From positions 1,178,001-1,242,000 of the forward strand of contig CADCSX010000007.1 in assembly GCA_902805475.1 (NCBI GenBank): a DNA stretch of 64,000 nt, read 5' to 3'. Under the pieces are notes generated by a model, which was not told where the DNA came from, ran no database searches, and was given only the letters and a program-made list of their open reading frames with translations. This stretch comes from Entonaema liquescens. Lineage: Eukaryota > Ascomycota > Sordariomycetes > Xylariales > Xylariaceae. This document shows, piece by piece, positions 23,175-33,835 of this stretch (the first letter of the stretch is position 1; the number at the start of each line of letters is the position of its first letter). A program made the translations under genes and the position numbers.

Positions 23175-24582
23175 TTAACGCCCTTTCGGACGCTGATACC
23201 TGACCTTGGGAAATTCCAGTGGAAGAGCCAACTGCGCCACTTGCACATGCGTGCCCTTCTCAGCGCCCTTTGCAGTTTTCACCTTGCCGCCAATCTCGCG
23301 GAAATATTGTGCGAATTGCTTCTCGTCTAGACCCAAATCATACCTGATAGAACTTGTATCAAAGCTATAGTTTGATAGTATCGCCGCTAGAGCACAACAG
23401 TAAGTATATACCAAGTCGGTATGGAACTTCCTCATCTCGGCATTCGATGAGAACTTCCGTCTGATATTCTCAATAACGGGTTCTGGAGCGGGCTTCAATA
23501 TCTCCCTAAGCTTGTCTTTCGGTGGGATTCGTTTTGTGCCTCTCTCCTTTCCAGGCCTGGCGCTCCTGATGAACTTGGTAAGGAATTCTAGATACCGAAG
23601 AGCTCGAAGCCTGTGAATTGGGTTTGGTCCTTCTCCAATGGGCTGGAATCGGTTGGCGATGAACTTGGTCGGTATCGTGGAGTTTTGTCCCTTTTTAAGC
23701 TGTTCTTGCCAATCTCTGATCGGAATTGCATTCAATATTTCGCCTCCAATCAATTCTTCGATGGTGTACACATCCTGTATCTCCTGGGCATCGAAGTTTC
23801 CAGGCGGGACTGGTTTCGCTGCATCAGCTACAGCTTGAAGATCTTCCTTCGATGCCATTCCCATAGTAACATCATTGATAGAATCCATTAGCGCTAGAGA
23901 TGATGAGCTGAGTTTCTGCGCGTTTCCGCCTGCCTCGGCAATCGCTTTTTCTGGAGCAATGGCATTCTCAGTGATTGCGGCAAGAGCCTTCTTTGCCTTC
24001 TTGGTTCCGAACGCCTCGCCGAGGTCATTTCGAAGTTCCATCATCGTCTGTATAATTGTTAGATATTCTGATTAGAATCCTAAAATAAGAATTATTTACC
24101 TTGGAGGCTTGTCTCTCTTCTACATCTTCCTCTGGGGGTTTCTGTGACCGAACTACACCTCTGACTGCCATCTTCTTAGCCTCCACGACTGACAACTGGC
24201 CTGTCTTAGGATCGAAAACCCCAATATAGTGCTTAAGATGCGACTCTCGACCACCAGGTCCATCTTCCTTTGCCGTGTAGTCTAATTTACTGTGTGAAGA
24301 TGAATGCAGGAGGAGGTTTGGCGTGTGCGCATCTGTCTTTTTGCTTCGCCTAGAACCTGCAGGCTGGGGAGCTGTATATGTCTGAAACTTGATCGAATCG
24401 GGAACACAGAGACCGGGGGAGGTTGCTATCACTGGAGGATAGCTTTTGGTCGTCTGAATGGAAGAAACTTTGACGATGTTCGACTGCGTGGGTTGAGAGG
24501 GAGTTTGAATAGCAACTTTTTTCTTCGGTCGTTGGCCAGCATCCTCGCTGCGCTTTCTCTTCTTTTCCTTATGATCTGCCAT
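23175..24582 (-). CDS. RPA49: DNA-directed RNA polymerase I subunit RPA49
   Basis: Two exons, 24582-24100 and 24047-23175, with a 52-bp intron (phase 0). The protein is about 451 aa. A Lys/Arg-rich N-terminus (KEKKRKRSEDAGQRPKKK) leads into the A49 dimerisation module (HYIGVFDPKTGQLSVVEAKKM), and the C-terminal tandem winged-helix part follows (RLRALRYLEFLTKFIRSA, VYTYCCALAAILSNYSFDTS, DLGLDEKQFAQYFREIGGKV). A49 heterodimerises with A34.5 and supports initiation and elongation on rDNA in the nucleolus. Length and domain order match fungal orthologues. Confidence 0.93.
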
Positions 24583-25481
24583 GGTTCAAATGCGCCAGCG
24601 CCGACTTGGCTGTATATGGTTAATTGAAGTATGCAAATGATGCAACTTTGTGTCAGAACGAATTCGAAAAAACTAATAGCAGGGATTGAGTTTACTTAAG
24701 AAAAAAACCCCAAAATACTGCCGGCATGTAGATAAGAGATTAGGCAGGCGGTGAAAAAACCCCACGATACATGCCAAGCTACCTAACCTAACCTAACGCA
24801 TTGCCGCAAACGGTGTCGCAGAAGCTCAAAAATAGCATATCGTAGCAAGTACAGGTAGCTACAGTATTTATTAAGGCTATATAAATACCTGGACGTTACT
24901 ATATGTGGTTTCGCACGGTTTGAGATAGATAGGTACGCATAGTAAAGAAACTATTACTAAAACACTTTGTTAAGAAAAATGGACTGTGTGTAAGTAGGTA
25001 CCTTAGGTATGAGGAGGGGTATCGAGGGGGACACGACGTCATCGAAATCTACGTAAAGCTTTCAAAGCTATTCACGAGGAGCATCAGTTAGCCTATTCAT
25101 AGGTAGGTAGTTATAGGGATCGACACTGCAAATCTATTGACTAGCAAATGCATCCTATTTCTTGTGCAATGATCATGAACATTTCTTAGCAATTCTGCTT
25201 CCTGTTCCGCGATTCGTAAACACAACTATTGGTCCACTCGATGGTGTTTGACCAGCTTTCCTCCGGTCCAATTCATATTCGTCATTCTGCAAACACCCAC
25301 AACTACAGCCATCCCTATAGTGCTTTCCTTCCTGTCATATAGACATCGCTTTGAGTTGAGGAATAATCAAGATGATTGAGTGTCATATGCTGAGTTGCGA
25401 ATGTGTTGATGGTGTATCGTGATTGTCATGACGCGATCCGGTCTGGTGGAGAGGCGCTGAGATCGAGCAGGGTTGATATGT
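24583..25481. other. Intergenic region
   Basis: About 0.9 kb. A short CCTAA x3 run at about 24781-24797 resembles telomeric repeat but is too short and interstitial. No gene seen. Confidence 0.5.
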
Positions 25482-25633
25482 TTACTTGCTGTTACGGAGA
25501 GATCAATTAGTATCATGTCGGTATAGCTTAGTTACAAAGAAATGGGGTAACAAAGAACATACCTGCGAGCTCTCATCTTTCTCCTCTTACGCTTGAGGCG
25601 GCGAACTCTCTTCTTTCTCCACTTGGCTCTCAT
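25482..25633 (-). CDS. rpl41: 60S ribosomal protein L41 (eL41), 25 aa
   Basis: Too short for ordinary ORF finding. Coding exon 1 is 25633-25563 (MRAKWRKKRVRRLKRKRRK then MRAR), the intron is 25562-25489 (74 bp, GTATGT with TACTAAT branch, AACAG), and the last exon completes Ser-Lys-stop (25488-25482). The 25-residue sequence is the near-invariant eL41 peptide. A 5'UTR intron is also visible at 25887-25648 (240 bp, GTAAGT...TACTAATATTAACGCATAG), ending 14 bases before the start codon. eL41 is a single basic helix at the subunit interface. Confidence 0.95.
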
Positions 25634-25887
25634 CGTGGCGACTACGACTATGCGTTAATATTAGTATTTGATACTCTTCGCCAAAGTTGTGGTAGTGAGA
25701 AATTGTGTTGGTGAGGGGTGGTGGGAGGTGGATTGCGACGACGGCGGGGAACTTGAACAAATCCACCACGCGATTTGAATGATCAATGCGCTTCAAGCAA
25801 TGCGATGGCAGAGTAATTCATCCAATGCCTTTACGATTGCCTTGCGATATAATATACTGGGTAGATGCAGGGTCGGATTGGACTTAC

Positions 25888-26577
25888 AGGTTGCTGTCGA
25901 TGAGTTGCTTTGTTGATGAAGCTTGTGAGAAGGAAAGGGAAATTTTGGGAGCGGGATGAATTGAAGTAAGGTTGGAAATTATGTTAGGGTTTGTGACCGG
26001 CTTTTCTTCGGGTGCAAATAAAATGGGACACCTCGAATTTTTGTTTGTGGTTGCTCACGTGGGGTCGATGTGTGTACCGCTAAGTATCGAGTGCAAAACG
26101 TACTTACCTCATACCTATGCGTACGTAAATTGTTACACGGTTGACATTACGGAGTGCCACTTCCAGGTTCCCTCTTCGTCTATGGAAAGGTACCGCCCGT
26201 TTAGCAAGTCAATCCAGTTGGTGATTTCCTCAACCTCAGCTAGGTAGTCCCAATGTCCAAATGGCAAGTCCACCTAGGTACAACGTAACTATATTAAATT
26301 CGACTGTTACCTTCAACGTTCCTTCTACGTTCACTATTGAGGTGATAGAGTTTTCAATTTACTTGAGCTAAAGATGTAAGGTAGGTAGGAACTGTATTAC
26401 CTGCCAGTGTGTACCTAGAGGCAATCAATAGGTACCTACATACGGATATTTGATGTAGTAACATTTCAACATGGTCAAATAATGGATAGAACTCAATTAT
26501 CATTACGACTATAATTCTTTGTTGACACTTTCATGTATTGACTTCCCCGGACGAGTTATCAGTTATCAACACCCAGA
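25888..26577. other. Intergenic region between divergent genes
   Basis: The eL41 transcript start lies near 25930 or beyond on the minus strand, and the FHA-kinase starts at 26578 on the plus strand. The open frame at 25972-26247 has no coding character. Confidence 0.5.
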
Positions 26578-28494
26578 ATGATTGATCCAATCGCTAAAGT
26601 ATCTTGTTGGATCGTTGATGATTCTTCAGAAGGAAACACGCCTCCAGGTATGCTCTGAGTGTTTTGAACCACATAACACCCCTGATACGATCTCTTGATC
26701 TAGAAGCTTATAGGTGCTTTTACTCTGCAAGGTTTCTACACGAAAAGATTGAAAGATGGAAAAGCTAGTCACCATAGAACCGAACTCTTTCTAGACCTTC
26801 CCTTACTCCCGGGTCGATCCATAAGCATTGGACGGGATCACTACGTGAAGTAAGCTAAGCCGGATACCTATCCATTAACAATAATCAATACTAAATATTG
26901 GGAAGCGATATCTCTATAAACCATCCTTATGTTTCAAGAAAACATTTCGTCATATATTCGGTCATCTATGATCTTAATGATGTCCAGAAACAGCCTTATT
27001 TGGTGTACGTTCGGGACTGCCAGTCTCTTGAAGGTACATTTATCGACAAGACCTGCATTGGTAGCAAAGAGGACGGTGCTTCGCGAGGATTTTATATAAG
27101 TAAAGACGTTGTGGTCACAGTTAAGCCTTACTGGAGGATTCGCGTCTCTCTTCTATACCATACAGAGTTGAAATATCCCTTGAACTCGATCCAACTCAAA
27201 GAGTCAGACGTAGGTTTAGTTACTAAAAGTGCTATTGGTATTCTGATAGGATTCTCATAAGCCGCAGCTTTTTCGCCATCGATACATCATAACCGACCGA
27301 ACCCTAGGCCGTGGGACGTTTGCGATAGTCCATCTAGCTCTCGACGTGAGAACAGGGAAACAGCTTGCTTGTAAAATCCACGATCTCGATCGTATTCGCC
27401 GACTAGCACCTTCTGATGACTTAATCCGACGCGTCAGAGACGAGACTGATATACTCGGAAAGTTGAAGCATGTATGTGCTTCTTTGTTTTATAATATAGT
27501 TACAGTGTACTCACAAAGATGCAAGCCGAACCTGCCTACATTCGAATATGCGTTTCGCTCAAGACATACCCTCTATACCTTTATTGAGCTTGCAACAGGC
27601 GGCGACCTTTTTTCCATGCGTCTAACCCGGGGGCCTTTCGACGAGAAAGACTGCAAGTTCGTGATCCGACAAATTGTAAATGCCCTATGCTATCTTGTAC
27701 GTAAAACCGAGACATTTCTTTCGTGTCCTAGGAAAGTATTTGGAACCTAAAGGGTGTTATACTAATAATTATATAGCATGAGGGGGGCATTGCACACCGC
27801 GACCTGAAGCCTGAAAATATATTCTTTGCTACTGGTCCAGATCTTGCAGGACGCATTATTGTCGGTGACCTAGGATTCGCGAAATCTACATCGTCAGGTC
27901 GCATGGCCAGCCGTGTCGGAACTAACCAGTACATGGCGCCGTAAGTCGACTCAGGTCACCCCGAGCGGCATCTGCTGACCGGCCATTAGCGAAGTTGAAT
28001 ATGGTGAAACACATGATCTGGCTGTGGACATTTGGTCCTTGGGTATGGTCGCCGTATTCCTTCTAGCACCAGACGAGAACGCTGTACCAAGTAACGTTAT
28101 GAAAATAAATCAAGCAGCACTTAGCGGATGGCTCGATAGCGTATTCGAAGACCCATCCCAGCAGAGGATAACTGATGACTGTCAGGACTTCATTAGGTCT
28201 TGTCTCATGTTTGAGCCTGTGCACAGGCTGAGATCCTCTGAGGCAAAGCATCATTCCTGGTTTCGGCAACAGTCAGGCAGGGGGCAATTAAAATTTCGTA
28301 TGAAGGAAAATGCCGAGACATGGAAGCCAGTTCATACCATCGCGCCACCAGTCCAAGAACTTCCGGACATGGAGGAAACTCACAGCGCAACCTGTAAAGA
28401 GGAGCAAGATAGGACATTTTATCTCTCAACCTCATCAGCCAATTCAGGGAAGAGAACATCATTAGACACAATTCCAGAGAAAACGACCCCATAA
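26578..28494 (+). CDS. FHA-domain serine/threonine protein kinase (Chk2/CAMK-like)
   Basis: Seven exons: 26578-26647, 26714-26849, 26906-27209, 27268-27471, 27526-27696, 27777-27940 and 27990-28494; all introns are 49-80 bp and in phase. The N-terminal FHA domain has SISIGRD and INHPYVSRKHFVIYS. The kinase domain shows the G-loop GRGTFAIVH, ACKIHDL (ATP-binding Lys), HRDLKPEN, GDLGFAK (DLG instead of DFG) and Y-MAP-EVEYGETHD (APE). The C-terminal tail of about 60 residues is short and unstructured. The layout is FHA then kinase, as in Rad53/Chk2/Dun1, but with one FHA domain and a short tail, so I would not call it the checkpoint kinase itself. All catalytic residues are present, so it is probably active. 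Confidence 0.88.
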
Positions 28495-29089
28495 ATCGCC
28501 TTACTTCACCTGGCCAATCTCAAAACGATTAAAGATGACTGAAATAACGACCGAAAGGCCTCGGACTGCCCCCTAATAATTGGCGACATCCGCGTGATCT
28601 CAAACAGATAGACTTAAGCTACCTACCTAATCAGTTACAAATGCCGGATTGATTGTCTGGTACAACGAATGCTCGTCAGTTAAGCGTTGTTATTAGAATA
28701 CATCACGTTCAAAAACAAGGAAACTACAATTTTAATTTCGAAATATAACGGTCACCCGTGGACTTGTTCAAAATTGCTTTGTAGCTTAAAATAGTTTGAT
28801 AGAGAGGCTACTAAGTAATATGAGATTAGTTAGAAACAATGCGCTTATAATCGATTCAAACTTCTTTCATTATTATACCTCTTGACCTTTATTAATCGAC
28901 AACCTTTGGAAATCGATATACTGAAACGCAGAAGGGGTTTACTCCTATTATTCTTTGTTCATATTGGTTAAGATAAAATGCCATAGCCATTCCAAGTAAC
29001 GGAGCCCTAAGTCTTTGCCTGCATCGCATCTTGGGAAATCCAAAGCAATATTACCAATTCAGCAACAGCAGGCAAATAATACCGCTGAG
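28495..29089. other. Intergenic region
   Basis: No gene seen. It may contain an unrecognised 5' exon of the next gene, whose reading frame is open from 29000. Confidence 0.4.
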
Positions 29090-29929
29090 ATGAAGCAAAC
29101 TATGGCTAATAAAGCCCTCGCTAGTCAACCTAAGGGATTGAAAGAAAATATGTCTACCATTGAAGAGGAGTCAGAGAGTACTGTGGATTCAGTACCTCGT
29201 AGCAATGGAGAATGGACAGAAATTCCAACAAACCGTCGAAGGGACGCTACCACAGGAAGGCTGTTGGCACAAGATGGGGAGTCTTGTTTGAGATGTATAG
29301 ACAAGGGGCTTAATTGCACACTCAAATTCCTAGGATTTGAGGGAGAAGCTAAGTGTGCTGCGTGCAGAAGATCTAACTCCCAATACTGTATTCGACAGCG
29401 CCCGCCTGACAAGTGTTATAGTTTCTATGGGTATCCTTGGAATAGTCCAAACTATTTCGTTGTCGGAAAAGGCCCCAGCCCCATAGAATTAGAAGAAATC
29501 CTTCGAGAACGCTTCCCCGACCCGGAGATGTGCTCGCCCGAAATATGCTCATACATTTCGGGACCAAGACAGTTAGCTCTTCCATCTTTCAACGGAAGCG
29601 ACCTTCCAGCGGAAAAACGACCAAAGAATAGTGAGCCTAAGACCTGGAAGGACATACTGCCAACCCCAGAAAACAAGAGCGTTCGTCGTCGAATGGAAGA
29701 AGAAAGAGTAGAAGATGAGAAGAATGAGAAAGAGAGAGAGAGAAGAGGCATAAGGACCCCTTATAGAAGGATTGGCACTCCAGGTTCTGCTAGGTTCGTT
29801 GCTCCAGCTCGTGCATTTCAATATCTCCAAGAAGCTCGAAGATATCCGGCTAGAGGTATGCATGTGTCTGAGTACATTGCTGATATTGAGAAATTTGATA
29901 ATCTTGAAGAAGAACAAAGACAGGAATAG
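29090..29929 (+). CDS. Cys-rich hypothetical protein with basic/acidic C-terminal helix
   Basis: The first in-frame ATG is at 29090. The frame is open from 29000, so an upstream exon is possible. The core has CLRCIDKGLNCTL...CAACRRSNSQYCIRQRPP, a Cys-x2-Cys plus Cys-x2-Cys arrangement that recalls, but does not match, a Zn2Cys6 cluster, followed by a conserved-looking FYGYPWNSPNYF segment. The C-terminal part contains a long charged helix (RRRMEEERVEDEKNEKERE). This type of protein is widespread as a hypothetical family in ascomycetes. Zn binding and a nucleic-acid role are guesses. Confidence 0.65.
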   Translation: MKQTMANKALASQPKGLKENMSTIEEESESTVDSVPRSNGEWTEIPTNRRRDATTGRLLAQDGESCLRCIDKGLNCTLKFLGFEGEAKCAACRRSNSQYCIRQRPPDKCYSFYGYPWNSPNYFVVGKGPSPIELEEILRERFPDPEMCSPEICSYISGPRQLALPSFNGSDLPAEKRPKNSEPKTWKDILPTPENKSVRRRMEEERVEDEKNEKERERRGIRTPYRRIGTPGSARFVAPARAFQYLQEARRYPARGMHVSEYIADIEKFDNLEEEQRQE

Positions 29930-30231
29930 CAGCAGCATAGATAAATATTAACGTCGTATTTGATTTGGCTTTATATGGTTTGTCTAGGTGGTTTGGACTT
30001 CATGGGGAACTTCCGTCATAATTCCTTTTTTTTTTTCGTACACACTGAATTATAATTTGCTACTATAAAGCAAGAGTGACAGGCTTTAACTTTACTAGGT
30101 AACATATTCTTTCTAGACTAGAGGTTACCTAGACTGCTAAATATATACATACCTGCCTACCTAGGTACGTGCTGTTATAGAAAAACATATACAAAGGTTC
30201 CCCTAGAATCTTTCCACGCCCAAGTTGTGGC
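29930..30231. other. Intergenic region between convergent genes
   Basis: Includes one TACCTAGGTA palindrome (30158-30167) and a short T run. No gene. Confidence 0.5.
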
Positions 30232-31932
30232 CTATTTATTCAGTCTTTTCGCCCGATCAAGATCGTTCCAGAATTCACATTGGGAAAGCCTGACAGAATC
30301 CTTTTCTACTGTGGTATAAATACCAGGGTTGATAATAAGCTGCTTCGGTCTATCTGTCTCGCAGGTCTCCGATGCGTGATATTGTGGCCACTCCGGAGAT
30401 CCCTCTAGCCGGACGTTATTTGGGTCGCCTGTTGCTACGAAACTGGCTAGGTAGGCGTGATATATATGAGCAGTTTGCGGAAAGGGCACGTCCGGTGAAT
30501 CGTAAGCATAAGCTGAATCGGAGGTATGTGGGATGCCTCGCCATGCTTGGTACTCCAAAGGATAGTTCGGCGTGTTGAAGTGGAGCCTCCATGTAGGGAC
30601 GCCGGCAGTCGATGTGCGGAAAGCTGTTTCTCGGCTTGGGCATATATAGGCCATGTCTGACCAAGCGGCTGAGAGCCGGTTATACTGGGTGCTATTTGGC
30701 GAGTTTGCCCAAGGGGAATCGGGGTGTCGTGTCGGGTCTGGGTAAAGTTCATTCAATAAGGCGATATCGGTGTAGTTCAGATAGGGGCTCATAGCATGCA
30801 TGAACGATAAGAAATCGTCGTTGGTATGATGGATCGCTGGAGTATAGTACTTCCCTTCGTCAGTGACATAAGAGGTAATCACGGGGAGATGGTGGAAGGT
30901 TCCTTCAGCGCCGGACTTCGATCCTGATTTCTCTAGTAGAGGCCCTCCTAAGGCAGGCTGGAAAGGCCAACTTAGGGTTTGTTCTGCTTCCGCATATATT
31001 CTTGCACTTATATGCTGTATATCATGCACCGATGCCTGTCGGAGGCAATCCAGTGCCAGCACATTACCCCCTTCGGCCTCTCCCCCAGTTGGACAATTAA
31101 GATATTGCATATATCGTTCGAAATCTTGCTTGTATTGAGGGAAGTTTATATCTGGAAATGCGCGCGCCGTGACTGAACCGGATTGGAAGATCGCTCGTGC
31201 CAATAATGGTTTGTCTTTGTCCTCCCCATAATTGTGAAAGTAATGAATGGCAGTAGAATGCGCACCAGCCGACCGACCGCCCAGAGTAATCTGCTTCGGG
31301 TCCGCTCCGAATGACTCTAGGTGGTACTGGAGAAACTTAAGCATGAAATGCTGATCCCGTAGTCCAAGGTTAAGAAGACCCTCTTCTTCGAAGAGCTTGC
31401 TTGGAAGAAATCCCAGCGAGTTGAGCCGATAATTGAAGGTTACGACTGCAATAGGTAGTTTGGATGAGGCAACGAAAGATGCTCCATCCATACTCCTGCC
31501 TGAACCAAGCACAAAGCTGCCTCCGTGGATCCAGACTAGTGTAGGGAGTTTCTCCTTTATTGGTACGCCCGAGGTTCTATAAACGTTGAAGTTAAGACAT
31601 GCCTCATCTTGTACCTGGTCTTTGGTGTATATTGTGTCCTGTATGCAGACGTTTCCATAACTTGCTGCTGGCTTGATTCCATGAAACGCCGGCGGGCGAT
31701 GCTCCACTGGTCGGAAGCGTCGTTGACCAACCGGCTGAAGAGCATAGTCAATGCCGAGCCACGCATCCACCGCAGCCGGAAGGGCACCTCCAGATAGTGT
31801 CTCATTTATTCTCACCCCAGAGAACAAGCCATAACCGCTTAGCTTAACTGTAGGCGTTGAAGTAATTGCCTCATGGTTATACAGCGGTTGTTGAGCCAGG
31901 AGGCCGAATTGTGTGATGGCCGAGAAATGCAT
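30232..31932 (-). CDS. Type-B carboxylesterase/lipase
   Basis: Single exon of 566 aa. It shows the carboxylesterase fold: SGYGLFSGVRI, DEACLNFNVYR (usual EDCLxLNV), LVWIHGGSFVLGSG (oxyanion hole HGGxF), nucleophile elbow GGRSAGAHS, acid in SYVTDEGKYYT, and His at GIPHTSDSAYAY. The elbow has Arg where Glu is common (GESAG). The N-terminus (MHFSAITQFGLLAQ) is weakly hydrophobic, and secretion is uncertain. As the first gene of the catabolic block it could hydrolyse esters of the compound that the neighbours degrade. Confidence 0.9.
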   Translation of the reverse strand: MHFSAITQFGLLAQQPLYNHEAITSTPTVKLSGYGLFSGVRINETLSGGALPAAVDAWLGIDYALQPVGQRRFRPVEHRPPAFHGIKPAASYGNVCIQDTIYTKDQVQDEACLNFNVYRTSGVPIKEKLPTLVWIHGGSFVLGSGRSMDGASFVASSKLPIAVVTFNYRLNSLGFLPSKLFEEEGLLNLGLRDQHFMLKFLQYHLESFGADPKQITLGGRSAGAHSTAIHYFHNYGEDKDKPLLARAIFQSGSVTARAFPDINFPQYKQDFERYMQYLNCPTGGEAEGGNVLALDCLRQASVHDIQHISARIYAEAEQTLSWPFQPALGGPLLEKSGSKSGAEGTFHHLPVITSYVTDEGKYYTPAIHHTNDDFLSFMHAMSPYLNYTDIALLNELYPDPTRHPDSPWANSPNSTQYNRLSAAWSDMAYICPSRETAFRTSTAGVPTWRLHFNTPNYPLEYQAWRGIPHTSDSAYAYDSPDVPFPQTAHIYHAYLASFVATGDPNNVRLEGSPEWPQYHASETCETDRPKQLIINPGIYTTVEKDSVRLSQCEFWNDLDRAKRLNK

Positions 31933-32480
31933 GAAGCTGGTCTAAGTCATATAGATATAGACAACCTACACCGAAGTCAACAAGCGGCAAAAAAGAAAAT
32001 AACCAAGCCTTTATTCGTGATTCTTTCGAAGAGACGATGAAATATTCAAAGAGACGAAACGAAGCTATATTGAAATACTGGTTTCGCCGTCAATCCACCC
32101 CCCGCTTAAGATAAGGAAGCGTTTCCTAGCTTGGATATCAATACTAGGTTACTCGCTTCGGCGTCCCTGATCCCCGCAATTACGTCTACGGGATTCAAAA
32201 ATCCCGGGTCTCAGTATGATCATGTCTACCTAAGTAGATACCTACCTACCTAGGTAATCATTTTGCGTGGTGTATTTTTTTCCATTCATACCCAGATTGG
32301 GATATGCAGATAGTCTAGAATGCACAATAAAGTAATTATCACGATTAATTTACATTCTAGGTTGTGATATTTTTAAATTGTTAACAATTCTAGATATGCT
32401 AACCCTATATACATGAACTTTGACAATACGGCATAGCTTCTAAGTGCTAGTATATAAAGACTGTAGTCATGATTCTCTGC
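31933..32480. other. Intergenic region
   Basis: Promoter side of the esterase gene, with one TACCTAGGTA copy (32247-32256). No gene. Confidence 0.5.
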
Positions 32481-33296
32481 TTAAGCAGACGATCCGCCTG
32501 AAGCTAAGATGACCTGACCCGTTACCCACTCGCTATCATCACCAGCCAGCCACGAGACTACCTTTCCAATATCACCAGGCACTGCGCATCTGCCCATCGG
32601 GCAAGCGCTCGCCATAGCCTGCTCGACCCTCTCAGCAGACCATGTCTTATCAGCGCCTGGGATATAATGCGTAGCCATCTCAGCAAACATGTCCGATTTG
32701 ACGCCTCCCGGGGCAATGGCATTCACAGTGATACCGTCCGACCCGAAATCCGTGGCCAACGAGCGGACGATGCCTTCGACGGCTGATTTTGAACCTGCGT
32801 ACAGAGCATGATCTTTGATCCCTAGGATCCGGGCGGCAATGCTGGACGTAAGAATGATGCGGCGCGCATACGGAGACGTGGTCTTTTTCATGTGGCGATA
32901 TCCCGCGATGGCGACGAATAGTTGCGCCCGCGTGTTGATGTGGAATACATGATCGAAGCGTTCAGGGGTAATGTCCACTGCCGGCTCGAACGACTCCACG
33001 CCGCTGTTGCTGACGACGATGTCTACGCGGCCCCACTTCTTAACAGTCTCAGCGAAGATCTTGTCAATCTCGTCTAAGCTGGTAACATCTGCCTGGACAG
33101 CAATGGCCTCTGAATCCAATGCTCGGATCTCCTTGACGACTTCTTCGGCCGCTGACGATGACTTGGCGTAGTTGATTGTCACTTTAGCGCCACGGCGAGC
33201 GAGTTCTAGGGCAATGCCTCGGCCGATGCCTCTGCTTGAGCCTGTGACGACGGCGACGCGATCGGATAAAGTACGTAGTGGCGCGTTGGAAGACAT
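32481..33296 (-). CDS. Short-chain dehydrogenase/reductase (classical, reductase-like)
   Basis: Single exon of 271 aa. It has the Rossmann motif TGSSRGIGRGIAL, an NADPH-type basic region (ARRGAKVTINYAKSS), SNSGVE in place of NNAG, catalytic Ser in LTSSIAAR, Y-x3-K in YAGSK, and NAIAPGGVKSDMF. The closest general type is the tetrahydroxynaphthalene/versicolorin reductase group, NADPH-dependent reductases of aromatic or polyketide carbonyls. No PKS is in the window, so here it more likely reduces or oxidises an aromatic or dihydrodiol intermediate. Confidence 0.92.
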   Translation of the reverse strand: MSSNAPLRTLSDRVAVVTGSSRGIGRGIALELARRGAKVTINYAKSSSAAEEVVKEIRALDSEAIAVQADVTSLDEIDKIFAETVKKWGRVDIVVSNSGVESFEPAVDITPERFDHVFHINTRAQLFVAIAGYRHMKKTTSPYARRIILTSSIAARILGIKDHALYAGSKSAVEGIVRSLATDFGSDGITVNAIAPGGVKSDMFAEMATHYIPGADKTWSAERVEQAMASACPMGRCAVPGDIGKVVSWLAGDDSEWVTGQVILASGGSSA

Positions 33297-33835
33297 AATT
33301 TGCGTGTTATTTATGAATCAAAGTTGGTGGTATGGTGATGAATGAGAAGATGCTATGCTCTGTCGCATGGAAATATAGACGAAGCCTGCCGTCCATTTGT
33401 GTAAATTATTTTCACCATCGGCTCGAGATCTTCTAATCTGGAAAGAGGCATTTAGAAAGTACCGATACGCCCGAGGCGATTCCGACGATGTTTCGTGCTT
33501 ACCAATAGATCTACACTGGAGTTGAAGGGCTCACCCGGAGGCTCGGTACCCCATCGGAAAGGAGCGCGGAACCGGAACGGGATCACAGGCCCACTTATGC
33601 CGATCTGCATGGCATCGGCAGTTCCACGTAATGCATCAGAACAGCTAGATAGCCTACCTTTGCGTAGTAGTACATTTAGATGAGAGCCCATGGTTACGAG
33701 GCGTCACTATTATTAGCTTTTAAGATTACCCAGTGGTGAAAGCAAGAGATGAGTGTAAATGCATAGATCTACCCATTTTTATTGATAGAGAATAATGTAA
33801 CGTTATGCATGTATTCCTCCCATACGCTCAGATGC
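33297..33835. other. Intergenic region with a doubtful small ORF
   Basis: A minus-strand open frame (ATG 33691) reads MGSHLNVLLRKGRLS... through PVIPFRFRAPFRWGTEPP to a good GTAAGC donor at about 33503. A TTTCCAG acceptor near 33436 would join in phase to a further 39 codons. I recognise no family. It may be a small gene or only the 5' region of the SDR gene. Confidence 0.3.

Noticed and set aside
24781..24797. CCTAA repeats resembling telomere
   Set aside because: Only three 5-mer units, not the CCCTAA unit expected for filamentous fungi.
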